Positions 53,404-62,272 of a DNA stretch of 64,000 nucleotides are shown piece after piece. A program made the position numbers and the translations under genes. Source of the stretch: JAPLUA01 sp964625855 (GTDB lineage: Bacteria; Verrucomicrobiota; Verrucomicrobiia; Limisphaerales; UBA8199); assembly GCA_964625855.1 (NCBI GenBank), contig CAZVFC010000026.1, positions 49,646-113,645 on the forward strand, written 5' to 3'. The notes below the pieces were generated by a model. That model had not been told where the DNA came from, did no database searches, and was given only the letters and a program-made list of their open reading frames with translations. Numbering within the stretch: the first letter of the stretch is position 1; each line of letters begins with the position of its first letter.

Positions 53404-53622
53404 ATGGTATCGCCACTGGCCAAGCACGCGCGCGTCAATCGGAAGAAGATCACCGTGATGCATCTGCACGACCGCGGGAGCGATGTACAGTTCTGGCGCC
53501 GACGACCGGCGGCGAAACGGCTTGAAGGAGTGGAACTGCTGCGTCAGGCTGCGCACGCCTATGATCCCTCTGCCGCGCGACTTCCAAGACTTCTTGCGGT
53601 TACTACACGCCAACGCCATTAG
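53404..53622 (+). CDS. small basic protein upstream of a nucleotidyltransferase
   Basis: This 72-residue protein has NRKKITVMHLHDRGSDVQFW, then KRLEGVELLRQAAHAYDPS and a basic end. I recall similar small proteins encoded just before nucleotidyltransferases in many environmental bacteria, with a conserved (K)ITV-M-L ... W ... P-ER-LE-LR pattern; their role is unknown. The reading frame overlaps the next gene by 62 bases, a strong sign that the two are expressed together. It may be an antitoxin-like partner, which is inference. Confidence 0.6.
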   Translation: MVSPLAKHARVNRKKITVMHLHDRGSDVQFWRRRPAAKRLEGVELLRQAAHAYDPSAARLPRLLAVTTRQRH

Positions 53623-54052
53623 ATACGTGGTGATTGGCGGTTACGCGGTCGCATATCACGGCTACGTGCGTTACACGGGTGACCTCGACGTCTTTGTCGA
53701 GCTGTCCGCCAACAATGCTGCGAAGCTGGTCTGCGCCCTTCGCGATTTTGGTTTCAACCTGCCCCAACTCAAACCCGCCTTGTTCCTCCGAAAGGGCAGA
53801 ATCGTCCGGATGGGATACGAGCCGATGCGCCTGGAGATTCTGAATGAGATTGACGGCGTAAGCTTTCAGGCGTGCTATCAGCATCGGCGCCGGGCCAAGT
53901 TGGGTGATCTCATCGTGAATTTCATAGCATTGCCCCAGTTGATCCGGAATAAGCGCGCGAGCGGGAGGCAAAAAGACCTGGCGGACGTCGAGGCCCTAAC
54001 CATCAAGAGGACTCGCGTGCGCCGAACCCGCCGCCGGCCAAGACGGGCCTAA
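53561..54052 (+). CDS. MNT-type nucleotidyltransferase domain protein
   Basis: This 163-residue protein has IRYVVIGGYAVAYHGYVRYT followed by GDLDVFVE. These are the GG and DxD motifs of the DNA polymerase beta nucleotidyltransferase fold, as in minimal nucleotidyltransferases and AbiEii-like proteins. The C-terminal DLIVNFIALPQLIRNKRASG ... KDLADVEAL is also typical. ATG 53561 overlaps the preceding small gene. Some pairs of this type are toxin-antitoxin or phage-defence modules. No HEPN partner is present. Confidence 0.78.
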   Translation: MIPLPRDFQDFLRLLHANAIRYVVIGGYAVAYHGYVRYTGDLDVFVELSANNAAKLVCALRDFGFNLPQLKPALFLRKGRIVRMGYEPMRLEILNEIDGVSFQACYQHRRRAKLGDLIVNFIALPQLIRNKRASGRQKDLADVEALTIKRTRVRRTRRRPRRA

Positions 54053-54086
54053 CGAGAGAAGTTGCTGGACCGTGGAACGGCGCCCC

Positions 54087-54121
54087 GACTCAGGACGCAA
54101 GACCCAGGACTCAGGACCGCG
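54087..54121. repeat. heptamer array (GACTCAG type)
   Basis: Five units, GACTCAG, GACGCAA, GACCCAG, GACTCAG and GACCGCG, follow one another at an exact 7-base period. They lie just before a gene remnant and after the nucleotidyltransferase stop. Confidence 0.8.
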
Positions 54122-54331
54122 TCCTCAACACGTCCATCCTTATCAAGGAAGTCTCAGAGACCAGGATCCCTGTCAGTTGCACCGAGCAGGGCCGCTGGGC
54201 GTACGCCTCGCAGGCCTTCAGTGAATCCGGCCACGTCATGACTGGCTGGACTGGAACAACGTCGGCTTCGACAACACGGGCTGGCAGTATTTCTACCGCA
54301 TCCGGGCGGTCCGGCCCCTGATGCCGTAGCC
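54121..54331 (+). pseudogene. two joined gene remnants (ARPP-1-like and FYR module)
   Basis: From 54121 one frame reads VLNTSILIKEVSETRIPVSC then EQGRWAYASQAFSESG, which resembles the start of the ARPP-1 (DUF6569) domain, about 40 residues only. From about 54242 a different frame reads WQYFYRIRAVRPLMP and stops at 54329, like the end of the FYR module. Neither has a start or a complete domain. These look like debris from rearrangement next to the second type IIG copy. The family assignment of the first fragment is from memory of its motif. Confidence 0.5.
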
Positions 54332-54931
54332 CTCAAATCAAACGCAGCATTGCACCGCGCGGCGGGTTTCGTGTAATAGCTCCTCATGCGATCGGAACGC
54401 CGTTTCCCCCAAACCCCCTCTGCTTTTGGCGGGCGGCTCGCAAATCGTAAGTCCCGATGGCCGTCCAACGCCCCTCTCCCACCCCGAGGTGATGCGCCCG
54501 CAGGTGCGGGAATTGTCCAACGCCCGGCTTGAGGAACTCCGTGGCCAGCGCACCCTCTTCGACCTCGACCGCCAGATCCTCCAAAACAACCTCTACGGCG
54601 TGGACCTCAACGCCGAGGCCATCCAAATCTGCCAGCTCAGCCTCTGGATCAAGACCGCCGCCCGCGGCAAACAACCGACCAGCCTCGACCACACCATCCG
54701 CGAGGGCAACAGCGTTATCAGCGACCCGGCGGTCCACCCCAAAGCCTTCGACTGGCAGACCGCCTTCCCCGAAGTCTTCGCCCAGGGCGGCTTCGATGTC
54801 GTCGTCGGCAACCCGCCCTACATCCGGCAGGAATTGCACAGCCCGTTCAAGCCCTGGCTGGAACTCCGTTACGCCGTCTTCCACGGCATGGCGGATCTGT
54901 ATGTCTATTCACCCGATCCGGCGGGGGCGTA
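54332..54931 (+). pseudogene. type IIG restriction-modification enzyme fragment (copy 2)
   Basis: The first 125 bases repeat the leader found at 28144-28285. The start region (ATG 54457) is frameshifted by a 4-base loss. All codons between VMRPQVRE and LSNARLEELRGQRTL, several hundred in copy 1, are deleted. The remaining 340 bases (54508-54850) are nearly identical to 29468-29810 and retain CAA where copy 1 has a stop, and VVVGNPPYIRQE where copy 1 has KPPY. It ends at a TAG (54930) four bases before the convergent giant gene. Confidence 0.85.
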
Positions 54932-54934
54932 GAT

Positions 54935-57900
54935 TCAATCCGCCGGCATCCCCTGCAGGATCCGGTAGAACCTTGCTGGGTATCTGCTGGCGTTCGTGTC
55001 TATGCACTCCCACACCCCGTTGCTGCCAACGCTCGCTGTCATGACGTTGAGCCAATTCACCAGGTTCGTGGAGGCTTGGAGCGTATAGAGTCCACCAGGC
55101 ACTCCGCACGATTGCAGGCAGAAGTTCGTGTGGAACTGAAAGCTCATTCCCGTAAACATCAGCACGTTGGGTTGGAATTCAAAGGCGCCTATGTCCACAC
55201 CCAAACCCTGGGGGCGAGGCACACCTCGCTGGTCGGTTATCGGCGCTCCGGCGGCGGTCCCTGCATCGAGGGCCGGACTACCGGGCAAGAGGGCGCAGGT
55301 GAACGTCGGTCCGCCGTTGTGGGCTAGCAATCCAAGTTCAGGATCCACGTTTAGCACATCGCCTGTCGCTCCGAAACCACTGCTGCCATTGGTATCACCA
55401 ACCAGGTTGTGCCCCAGCGAGGTGAATGCGCCGAAAACATCGTCAGGGAGCAGTCTGGAGTTCAAATTGAGCGCGACGATCGTATTGAGAACTTGCCCAC
55501 CCCCTCCACTGCACACGCCCCCGCCGGCACCGGCTTTGCCATCGGTATCGCCTGTGCCGCCGCTGCCGTTGGTGTTGCGGCTGATGGTGCAATTGATCAG
55601 CGTCACTGAACCAGCGTAAATGCCCGCTCCATTGCCGCCGTCACCGCCCACAGCCCCAAACCCGCCAGAACCGCCATTCCCAGCCGTATTGCCCACGAGG
55701 GTGCAATTAGTCATCCACGATGAGCTTGCACTGTAAACGCCAGCACCCGAGCCCCCAGGCCCTCCCGTCCCTAAATAACCATCACCGCCGTTACCGGCAA
55801 TGTTACCGCTGAAGGTACAATCCCTAGCTGTCAATAGCCCGCTGCTGCAGATGCCGCCGCCATCACCGCCTGGGCCGCCTCCACTCAGGCCACCTAAGGC
55901 GCCCCCGCTTCTGTTGCCGCTGACCGTGCAACCGCTCAGCGACACCGCGCCTGCATTGATCCCACCGCCCCGCCCCCCGCGGGAGAAAGGAGACATATCA
56001 CCACCGCCGCTATCCCCAGCAGTGTTGCCGTTGACCATGCAATTGCTCATGGTTAGAGTTCCTGAGTGGCAGACGCCGCCACCGTCGCCGCCATCGCCGC
56101 CGTAATACATGTAGGGATCGCTACCACCTCTGCCAGTCGAGTTTCCACTGATCGTGCAATTATCCACCCGCAGTTCGCCCGCGCTGTAGATGCCGCCGCC
56201 CGGTCCTCCATTTCCACTCTGGCCGGAGCCGCCGTCTGCCGTCGAGTTGTTGCTGAGAGTACAACTGCTCATCGTCAACGGTCCCCCGCCGTAAATTGCG
56301 CAGATGGCACCACCTGCGCCCCCATTGCCGCCATTGCCGGAATAGCTGCCACCGTTGCGACCAGTCGAATTCCCGACCAGCGTCGAACCGTCGAGCACTA
56401 ACGAACCTGTGCTATATATGGCGCCTCCGTTGCCGCCATTGCCGGCATTGGGTTCTTCCGAGTAACCACCACAGTAACCACCACCTCCGCTTGAATTTCC
56501 GCTGAAAATGCAATTCTTCACCGTCAAGGGGCCCGCAGCGTAAATGGCACCACCGGCACCACCTTGACCACCGCCGCTATGCCATTCAGAAACGCCCTCG
56601 CCACCCTGCCCAGCCGAATTCCCAACCAATACGCAATTGGTCAACGTCAAGACGCCTGCACTGTAGATGCCACCGCCGGCGCCTCCGTCGGCTGAACCGA
56701 GTCCAAAACCCGAACCACCGGCTCCCGCCGCGTTGTTGCTCAACGAACAATTGCACAACGTGAGCGCGCCTATACTATATACACCGCCCCCGCTGCCCGG
56801 GCTGCCACCAGCACTGTTCGGCGTTGTGCCAGCGTGACCGCCGTTGCCGGTTCTGTTGCCGCTGACAACGCAGTTGCTGAGCGTCAACGTGCCGGCACTG
56901 TAAATACCGCCTCCCGGCTCACTGTTTCCCCCGGGGCTGGGGGAGCCGGCATCGTCCACACCATTGGTTCCATCGGATGTTCGCCCATCGCGAATGGTCA
57001 AACCCGAGATGAAAACCGTTAGGTTGGAGTTTAGGTTGAACACCCGGCGGGTGCCGTTCCCGCTGACGGCCAGGGTGCTTGGTCCAGGCCCCAGGATTTT
57101 CACGTTCCCGTTAACCAGCAGTTCGCCGCTGGTCAACGTGATGGTGCCAGTGACGTTGGAGAATTCGATCGCGCCTCCACCGCAGCCGTTGGCGTTCAGA
57201 ATGGCCTGTCGAAGCGAGCCCGGACCAGAATCGTTGCTGCTTGTGACCAAAAGATCGCAGTTCCGTGGAACGCCAGTACCGGAGGCGTTAATCGTATTGA
57301 GGCCGCTAGTGGCATCGCTAACAACTGTGATGGGACCGCCGTAGGTCTGCACCGCCGTGGGCGTGAATGCCACTGTCACGTTCGTCGAGGCGTTAGCCGG
57401 GATGGTCCCGCTCCAGGCCCCGCTGAACAGAGGCGGATAGCCGATGTTCGAGACAGTCAATACCGAGTTCCCGCTGTTGGCGATCGTCAGCGTCCGCGTG
57501 GCCATCGTATTGGTCACCACATCCCCAAAGGCCAGGCTGCCTGCTAGCCCAATGGTGCGCGTAAGCAGCGAGTTGACCGTTAGAGCAACGGAGATGATCT
57601 GTGGCGAGTTGTTGGCGCCGGACGCTGTGATCGTGATGGTTGCCGTGTAGGTACCGGCGACCAAACTCGCGGTGCTATAGTTGACCTGGATCGCATCATG
57701 TTCGCCCGCGCTGGTTCCACCGGTTGGACCGGCCGACAACCAAGACGCATCGTCGGTAATCGAGTAACTCATCGGGCCACCGCCCGAGTTCCAGACCTCG
57801 AATGTTTGACTGGTGGCGTTCTGGCCCTGGGGGATTGAATTCGCCAGACCCGCTGGATAGTACGCAAGTGTTGGCACATCCGGGTTGATCGTTGCGCTGC

Positions 57901-60900
57901 AAGCCTTCTCGGAGTAATGGCTGTTTGAGCCCGTGCAGCGGATGGTGAAGTTGCTGGTGCCGGTGGTGCTGGGAGTGCCACTGACGACCCCCGTTCCAGA
58001 ATTGACACTCAGCCCACTCGGCAAAGCCCCACCGCTGATTGTCCATGTATAAGGAGTTACCCCACCAGTCGCCGCCAGAGTTTGATTGTAGCTCGCGCCC
58101 ACCGTTCCCGCGGGCAAAGGACACGTTGTTGTGATCGTCGGCGCGTTCGGCACCAGCGTGTATGTTGCGCCGCTGCCGGTCAAATTAGTGGTGGCTGCTT
58201 GAGCCACCTTCAGCGTCTGATTTGCAGGCTTGGTCCAACCGGGCACGTCCTTGAACTCAATCGTGTATTGTCCCGGCGCAAGGGCGTTCAGGCTCACGAT
58301 CGATTTTTGCCATGCGCCGCCAGAGATCCGCCAGCGAGCTCCCGCGTCCACGGCTGCTTGCGGCGAGATCGTCACTTTGATCATCGTATTAAGTCTGTCG
58401 GCCACATAATCCATGGTGTGGCCTACATCCAGGTAGGACGAGTGATCAAGCGGTTCACCTTCACTTTGTGTCAGGTTGATTTTCTCAGCAGCGGAATGAC
58501 CGCTTCCCAGGAGCGCACTTGGGAGCGGGACCAAGCCGTCATTCAGCCCAACCAAAGTGCCGTTCTCTTTCACCATGCCGCCCAAAATGCCGCTGGCTGC
58601 GAAGAGTTTCCGGTGGTCCGTGAGCACGCAATAGTCAACGACTTCTTCGGCAACATAGTCAGGCCAACTGCTTCCTGTGCCATCAGTAATCGGCCAGGTT
58701 GTGTATCCAGCAAAAGCCGTGATCTTTGCATCTCCGTCCTCCCTTACCATGTTGGGCCCGTTGCAGAACGGTGTGGTGAGGCTGTTGCTTAGCCACGTGT
58801 CGTTGTAAAGTGGGTGGTAGAGAAGCAGCGCGGGCTTTGATCTGGCAGCAAGAGGGATTTCGCTTACGTTGTGCCATGCTAAATCAAAATAGCCCTGCGT
58901 GTTGTCGTGCATCAGGGTTTCGTTGAGTATGGCCATCGATGGACCAAGGGTGCCGGGATACGCCCATAATAACCAAGTCGGATTGGCCCCCGGCGAGCCC
59001 AAATGCGGCGTGCCGAGGGTGATGAGACGGTGCACCCTGTCCCGAAATGCGCTGTCAGTGTTCAACGCGTAGCGTGCGACCAGGCCCCCCATGCTGTGGG
59101 CCATAACTACAACCTGGCGCTCAGAAAAAGCGAGGTTGTTTTGGCAAAACTGATTTACAAAAGATGCAAAGGCGGCTCCGTTGTCTGCGATTGATCCCCG
59201 GGAGTCATAAACGTACCGGTAGACCCTGAACGAATTCTTCATGTCTACATCGTTAAATCGGCCCAGTTGTGACCCCGTTTCGGATGTGTCGGCGTTTGCC
59301 CATGCATACCAGTAGTTAAGGGAGTCGACCTTCGTATCTCCACTCTTGCCGTGGATGAGGATGATCGGAATCCTGTCATCCATCAGTGTCGCCTTTTTCG
59401 TTGCTTCGCCCACGGCTGTGCCAGGATCGTAGTAGAAGTCGCCCTCGGCCGTGCATGGCTGCTGTCTAATGTTTCGCACGACGACCTCCTCGTCAGCGTT
59501 CCTGGAGGACTTTAGCGAAGCGTCACCGTAAGCGACTTTGAAGTAATACTCCGGGTCGGTCCAAAACTGATCATCTAGCCACCGCGCCACCCAGGTGGTT
59601 TTGACATACGTTCTTCCCTCTTCGCCCTGGTAAACTGTCCCCGTAAGTGTAGGCAAAATGGGATCATCAGGCTGCAGAATTCCATCGTCCTCAAATACCT
59701 GAAATATGCATTGTGTTCCCAGCGGGATGCCGGTTACCTCAGCGCACATCGTCACGACATCCCCGTTCGCCACATCTAGAGGCATCCACCAGGACGCGGA
59801 CAGGATGCGCCCGTTGATAGTGACCGCTACTGCAGTGGTGGAATTGTTGTTCTCGTTGCTTTCGTCAACCGCGAGGTCGTAGTCGGCATATACGCCGATG
59901 TAGTAGGTCTGTCCCGGCGTTGCGTTGGCAGGTATTGTGATGCTATGTGCCTCGGGCGAGGTGACGTTGGCATCCATCGGCCCCAAGTACTCGCGTTCCA
60001 ATAGCGTATCGGTGCGGCTGATCGTGCTGTCGGTGGACCACATCACCCCCTGCTGGGTGGCGCCCGCCCCACCATCGCCTTGGTTCTTAGCCGTCCAGTT
60101 CACCGTAATGGTCTGGCCCGGATCCACCGTCGTATCGCTCACTGACACGCCGTAGGCAATAAGATCAGGCGCGACCACGGTCAGGGTCACAGGAATGGTC
60201 TGAGGTGAGCCGCTGGCGGCAGCAGCCGTGATGGTGATAGTGGCGTTGTAGGACCCAGCCGCAAGACCTGACGTGGCGTAGTTGACTGCAATGGCGTCGT
60301 ATTCACCGGTGCTGGAACCGCTAGCTGGGTTGACGGAAAGCCAGGTGGCATCATCCGAAATCGTGTAGGTTACTATTGCCTCGCCTGAATTCCAGACATC
60401 GAAGCTCTGGCTGCCAGCCGTTTGCCCTTGCGTAATGGTTTGGGCCAGGCTGGCAGGCGAGCGTGTCAGCGTGGGCAGCGGGTCCTCGCTGCTCAACTCG
60501 ACCAAGACACTGCCAAGGTCCGCATCCTGGCTGGGTGTCCAAGTCTGCACCAAAGCGTTGTTGGCCGCGTTGTAGAGTTCAAGTTTGAACTCTGCGGTGC
60601 CGTGGCTTAACTGGTCGATCCCTGGATAGCTGTCGCAGACAATCCTGATGGAGCGATAGTCTACCGCCACACCGCTGACCGCAAAAGTCGAACTGGTCGT
60701 CAGATAGTCGTCGAGCAGAGCGCCTCCGTCGTATTCGTACACCTTGACGTAGAAGTTTCCAGCTGCGTTGGAATCGACATCGAATTCGATGTCCAACTGT
60801 CGGGCATAGCCGTCCCCACTGTCCACTCGGTTGGCGATCCGAGCATCTCGGAAATACGGGGCAAACGGGGGCGGATTGACGATGAAGCGCAGCGTGCGTT

Positions 60901-62272
60901 CGTTGTTGTTCTCGTAGGTCTCATCGGTTTGCTGGTTATCATCATCGATCATCGCGGTAAGCCAGTAGGTTCCCGGAGTGGTGGGGACGTTCCAAGAGGC
61001 GTCGGTTTCCCACTCGGATTCGCCCGCGGATAAGCCGTTGATGGTGCCCAGGTATCCGGAGGCAATTTCGGTCGTCTTGGCATTGGCCGAAGTCCCGTAC
61101 CACCACTTCATCCGGATGGACGACAGGGAACTGCCGGGGCCGGCATTATACCCAAGGAAATCAAGTTTCACGCTCTGGCCGGGTGTGAACTGTTGGTCGG
61201 CAGCGGTATTGTCGTTGATTTCGATTGAGGTCACGTGCAAATCGGGATGAGGGGTGAAACTGAAGGTGAGATTGCGGGCCTGGGTGACCGGGGCGGTGGT
61301 GTATGTGTTTCCGCTCCATGAACCACCCGCGGCATCGCCGCTAACGCTGCCCCGGGTATAGCCGGTCGAAGGCGATACAGTGAAGGTCGTAGTACTGCCG
61401 TGCGACACGCTACGCGAGGATGGGGAGACGGTCCCGCCAGTGCCGGCTGCAGCACTTACCGTGTACGTGTTGAGAACAAAGCTGAAAGTAAGGGTGCGGG
61501 CTTGGGTTACCGGAGCGGTGGTGTAGGTATTTCCGCTCCATGAGCCGCCGGCCGCATCACCGCTGACGCTGCCCCGCGTATAGCCCGTCGAAGGCGATAC
61601 AGTGAACGTGGTGGTGCTGCCGTGCGACACGGTTCGTGAGGACGGAGTAACCGTCCCGCCAGTGCCGGCTGCGGCGCTGACCGTGTAGGTATTGAGAACG
61701 AAACTAAAGGTAAGGTTGCGGTTTTGTCTAACGGGGGCGGTGGTGTAAGTGTTTCCGCTCCATGAACCTCCGGCTGCGTCGCCACTAACCGATCCTCTGG
61801 AATAGCCAGTTGAAGGAGTCACTGTGAATGTGGTTGTGTTGCCCTGGGTCACCGTCCGCGAAGAAGGAGTAACTGTGCCACCAGTGCCGGCTGAGGCACT
61901 TACAGTATAAGTCGGGAGGACAACCGTGACATTCCATGTATGGGTTTCCAGTAGTGTGTTACTGCTATTGTAGACCCGAGCAACTATTGCCACCGTCCCA
62001 CTACTGAAAGGGTAATCATAGGTTGGATCCCAATATCCATTGAGAAACTCCGAGATATCCGTGCGAATGTAGCTGCCGTTGACGTACCAATCCGTTTCAC
62101 GATAGGAAGTGATGCCGTTAACGATGAATGTGTGGGTGCCGGGATTAACCGATATGGTCCAGGTCCGACTCGCGCCGGTGTCCGAGTAATACGTGGTCGC
62201 TTCGGTGGTAGAAACCAGGGCAATGGAAGCACACACGAAGAAGGCTAACCGCAAGCAACGAGAGGCCTTCAT
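54935..62272 (-). CDS. giant exported lipase / beta-helix protein (2445 residues)
   Basis: Order of domains (approximate residues): signal peptide 1-26; unknown beta domain to 119; three 74-residue divergent InlB-B-type repeats (120-341); CARDB-like 341-465; unknown 465-600; BACON-like 600-700; CARDB-like 700-810; alpha/beta-hydrolase lipase about 960-1300. In the lipase, the oxyanion-side motif is IILIHGKSG and the nucleophile S1060 lies in VVMAHSMGG. The AHSMG variant of GxSxG is known from Bacillus lipases. Then follow a sandwich domain, a putative-Ig domain (about 1380-1480), a second BACON-like and an anchor-D-like domain (to 1680), and a Gly/Asn-rich polymorphic-outer-membrane-type beta-helix (1680-2380) with CTISGNSTG-like repeats. 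The FYR module is last (LQASTNLVNWLN ... RFYRILQG). Its start overlaps the stop of the upstream gene (ATGA). Confidence 0.85.
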   Translation of the reverse strand: MKASRCLRLAFFVCASIALVSTTEATTYYSDTGASRTWTISVNPGTHTFIVNGITSYRETDWYVNGSYIRTDISEFLNGYWDPTYDYPFSSGTVAIVARVYNSSNTLLETHTWNVTVVLPTYTVSASAGTGGTVTPSSRTVTQGNTTTFTVTPSTGYSRGSVSGDAAGGSWSGNTYTTAPVRQNRNLTFSFVLNTYTVSAAAGTGGTVTPSSRTVSHGSTTTFTVSPSTGYTRGSVSGDAAGGSWSGNTYTTAPVTQARTLTFSFVLNTYTVSAAAGTGGTVSPSSRSVSHGSTTTFTVSPSTGYTRGSVSGDAAGGSWSGNTYTTAPVTQARNLTFSFTPHPDLHVTSIEINDNTAADQQFTPGQSVKLDFLGYNAGPGSSLSSIRMKWWYGTSANAKTTEIASGYLGTINGLSAGESEWETDASWNVPTTPGTYWLTAMIDDDNQQTDETYENNNERTLRFIVNPPPFAPYFRDARIANRVDSGDGYARQLDIEFDVDSNAAGNFYVKVYEYDGGALLDDYLTTSSTFAVSGVAVDYRSIRIVCDSYPGIDQLSHGTAEFKLELYNAANNALVQTWTPSQDADLGSVLVELSSEDPLPTLTRSPASLAQTITQGQTAGSQSFDVWNSGEAIVTYTISDDATWLSVNPASGSSTGEYDAIAVNYATSGLAAGSYNATITITAAAASGSPQTIPVTLTVVAPDLIAYGVSVSDTTVDPGQTITVNWTAKNQGDGGAGATQQGVMWSTDSTISRTDTLLEREYLGPMDANVTSPEAHSITIPANATPGQTYYIGVYADYDLAVDESNENNNSTTAVAVTINGRILSASWWMPLDVANGDVVTMCAEVTGIPLGTQCIFQVFEDDGILQPDDPILPTLTGTVYQGEEGRTYVKTTWVARWLDDQFWTDPEYYFKVAYGDASLKSSRNADEEVVVRNIRQQPCTAEGDFYYDPGTAVGEATKKATLMDDRIPIILIHGKSGDTKVDSLNYWYAWANADTSETGSQLGRFNDVDMKNSFRVYRYVYDSRGSIADNGAAFASFVNQFCQNNLAFSERQVVVMAHSMGGLVARYALNTDSAFRDRVHRLITLGTPHLGSPGANPTWLLWAYPGTLGPSMAILNETLMHDNTQGYFDLAWHNVSEIPLAARSKPALLLYHPLYNDTWLSNSLTTPFCNGPNMVREDGDAKITAFAGYTTWPITDGTGSSWPDYVAEEVVDYCVLTDHRKLFAASGILGGMVKENGTLVGLNDGLVPLPSALLGSGHSAAEKINLTQSEGEPLDHSSYLDVGHTMDYVADRLNTMIKVTISPQAAVDAGARWRISGGAWQKSIVSLNALAPGQYTIEFKDVPGWTKPANQTLKVAQAATTNLTGSGATYTLVPNAPTITTTCPLPAGTVGASYNQTLAATGGVTPYTWTISGGALPSGLSVNSGTGVVSGTPSTTGTSNFTIRCTGSNSHYSEKACSATINPDVPTLAYYPAGLANSIPQGQNATSQTFEVWNSGGGPMSYSITDDASWLSAGPTGGTSAGEHDAIQVNYSTASLVAGTYTATITITASGANNSPQIISVALTVNSLLTRTIGLAGSLAFGDVVTNTMATRTLTIANSGNSVLTVSNIGYPPLFSGAWSGTIPANASTNVTVAFTPTAVQTYGGPITVVSDATSGLNTINASGTGVPRNCDLLVTSSNDSGPGSLRQAILNANGCGGGAIEFSNVTGTITLTSGELLVNGNVKILGPGPSTLAVSGNGTRRVFNLNSNLTVFISGLTIRDGRTSDGTNGVDDAGSPSPGGNSEPGGGIYSAGTLTLSNCVVSGNRTGNGGHAGTTPNSAGGSPGSGGGVYSIGALTLCNCSLSNNAAGAGGSGFGLGSADGGAGGGIYSAGVLTLTNCVLVGNSAGQGGEGVSEWHSGGGQGGAGGAIYAAGPLTVKNCIFSGNSSGGGGYCGGYSEEPNAGNGGNGGAIYSTGSLVLDGSTLVGNSTGRNGGSYSGNGGNGGAGGAICAIYGGGPLTMSSCTLSNNSTADGGSGQSGNGGPGGGIYSAGELRVDNCTISGNSTGRGGSDPYMYYGGDGGDGGGVCHSGTLTMSNCMVNGNTAGDSGGGDMSPFSRGGRGGGINAGAVSLSGCTVSGNRSGGALGGLSGGGPGGDGGGICSSGLLTARDCTFSGNIAGNGGDGYLGTGGPGGSGAGVYSASSSWMTNCTLVGNTAGNGGSGGFGAVGGDGGNGAGIYAGSVTLINCTISRNTNGSGGTGDTDGKAGAGGGVCSGGGGQVLNTIVALNLNSRLLPDDVFGAFTSLGHNLVGDTNGSSGFGATGDVLNVDPELGLLAHNGGPTFTCALLPGSPALDAGTAAGAPITDQRGVPRPQGLGVDIGAFEFQPNVLMFTGMSFQFHTNFCLQSCGVPGGLYTLQASTNLVNWLNVMTASVGSNGVWECIDTNASRYPARFYRILQGMPAD
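61247..61912. repeat. three 222-bp tandem repeats in the lipase gene
   Basis: Three units of exactly 222 bases (74 codons) encode TYTVSAxAGTGGTVTPSS ... RGSVSGDAAGGSWSGNTYT. Units 2 and 3 are closer to each other than to unit 1, which suggests a recent duplication or conversion. Confidence 0.88.

Noticed and set aside
55150..57250. Regular Gly/Asn-coding repeats that might be taken for a satellite or CRISPR
   Set aside because: They encode a beta-helix within one open gene, with variable spacing and no spacers.
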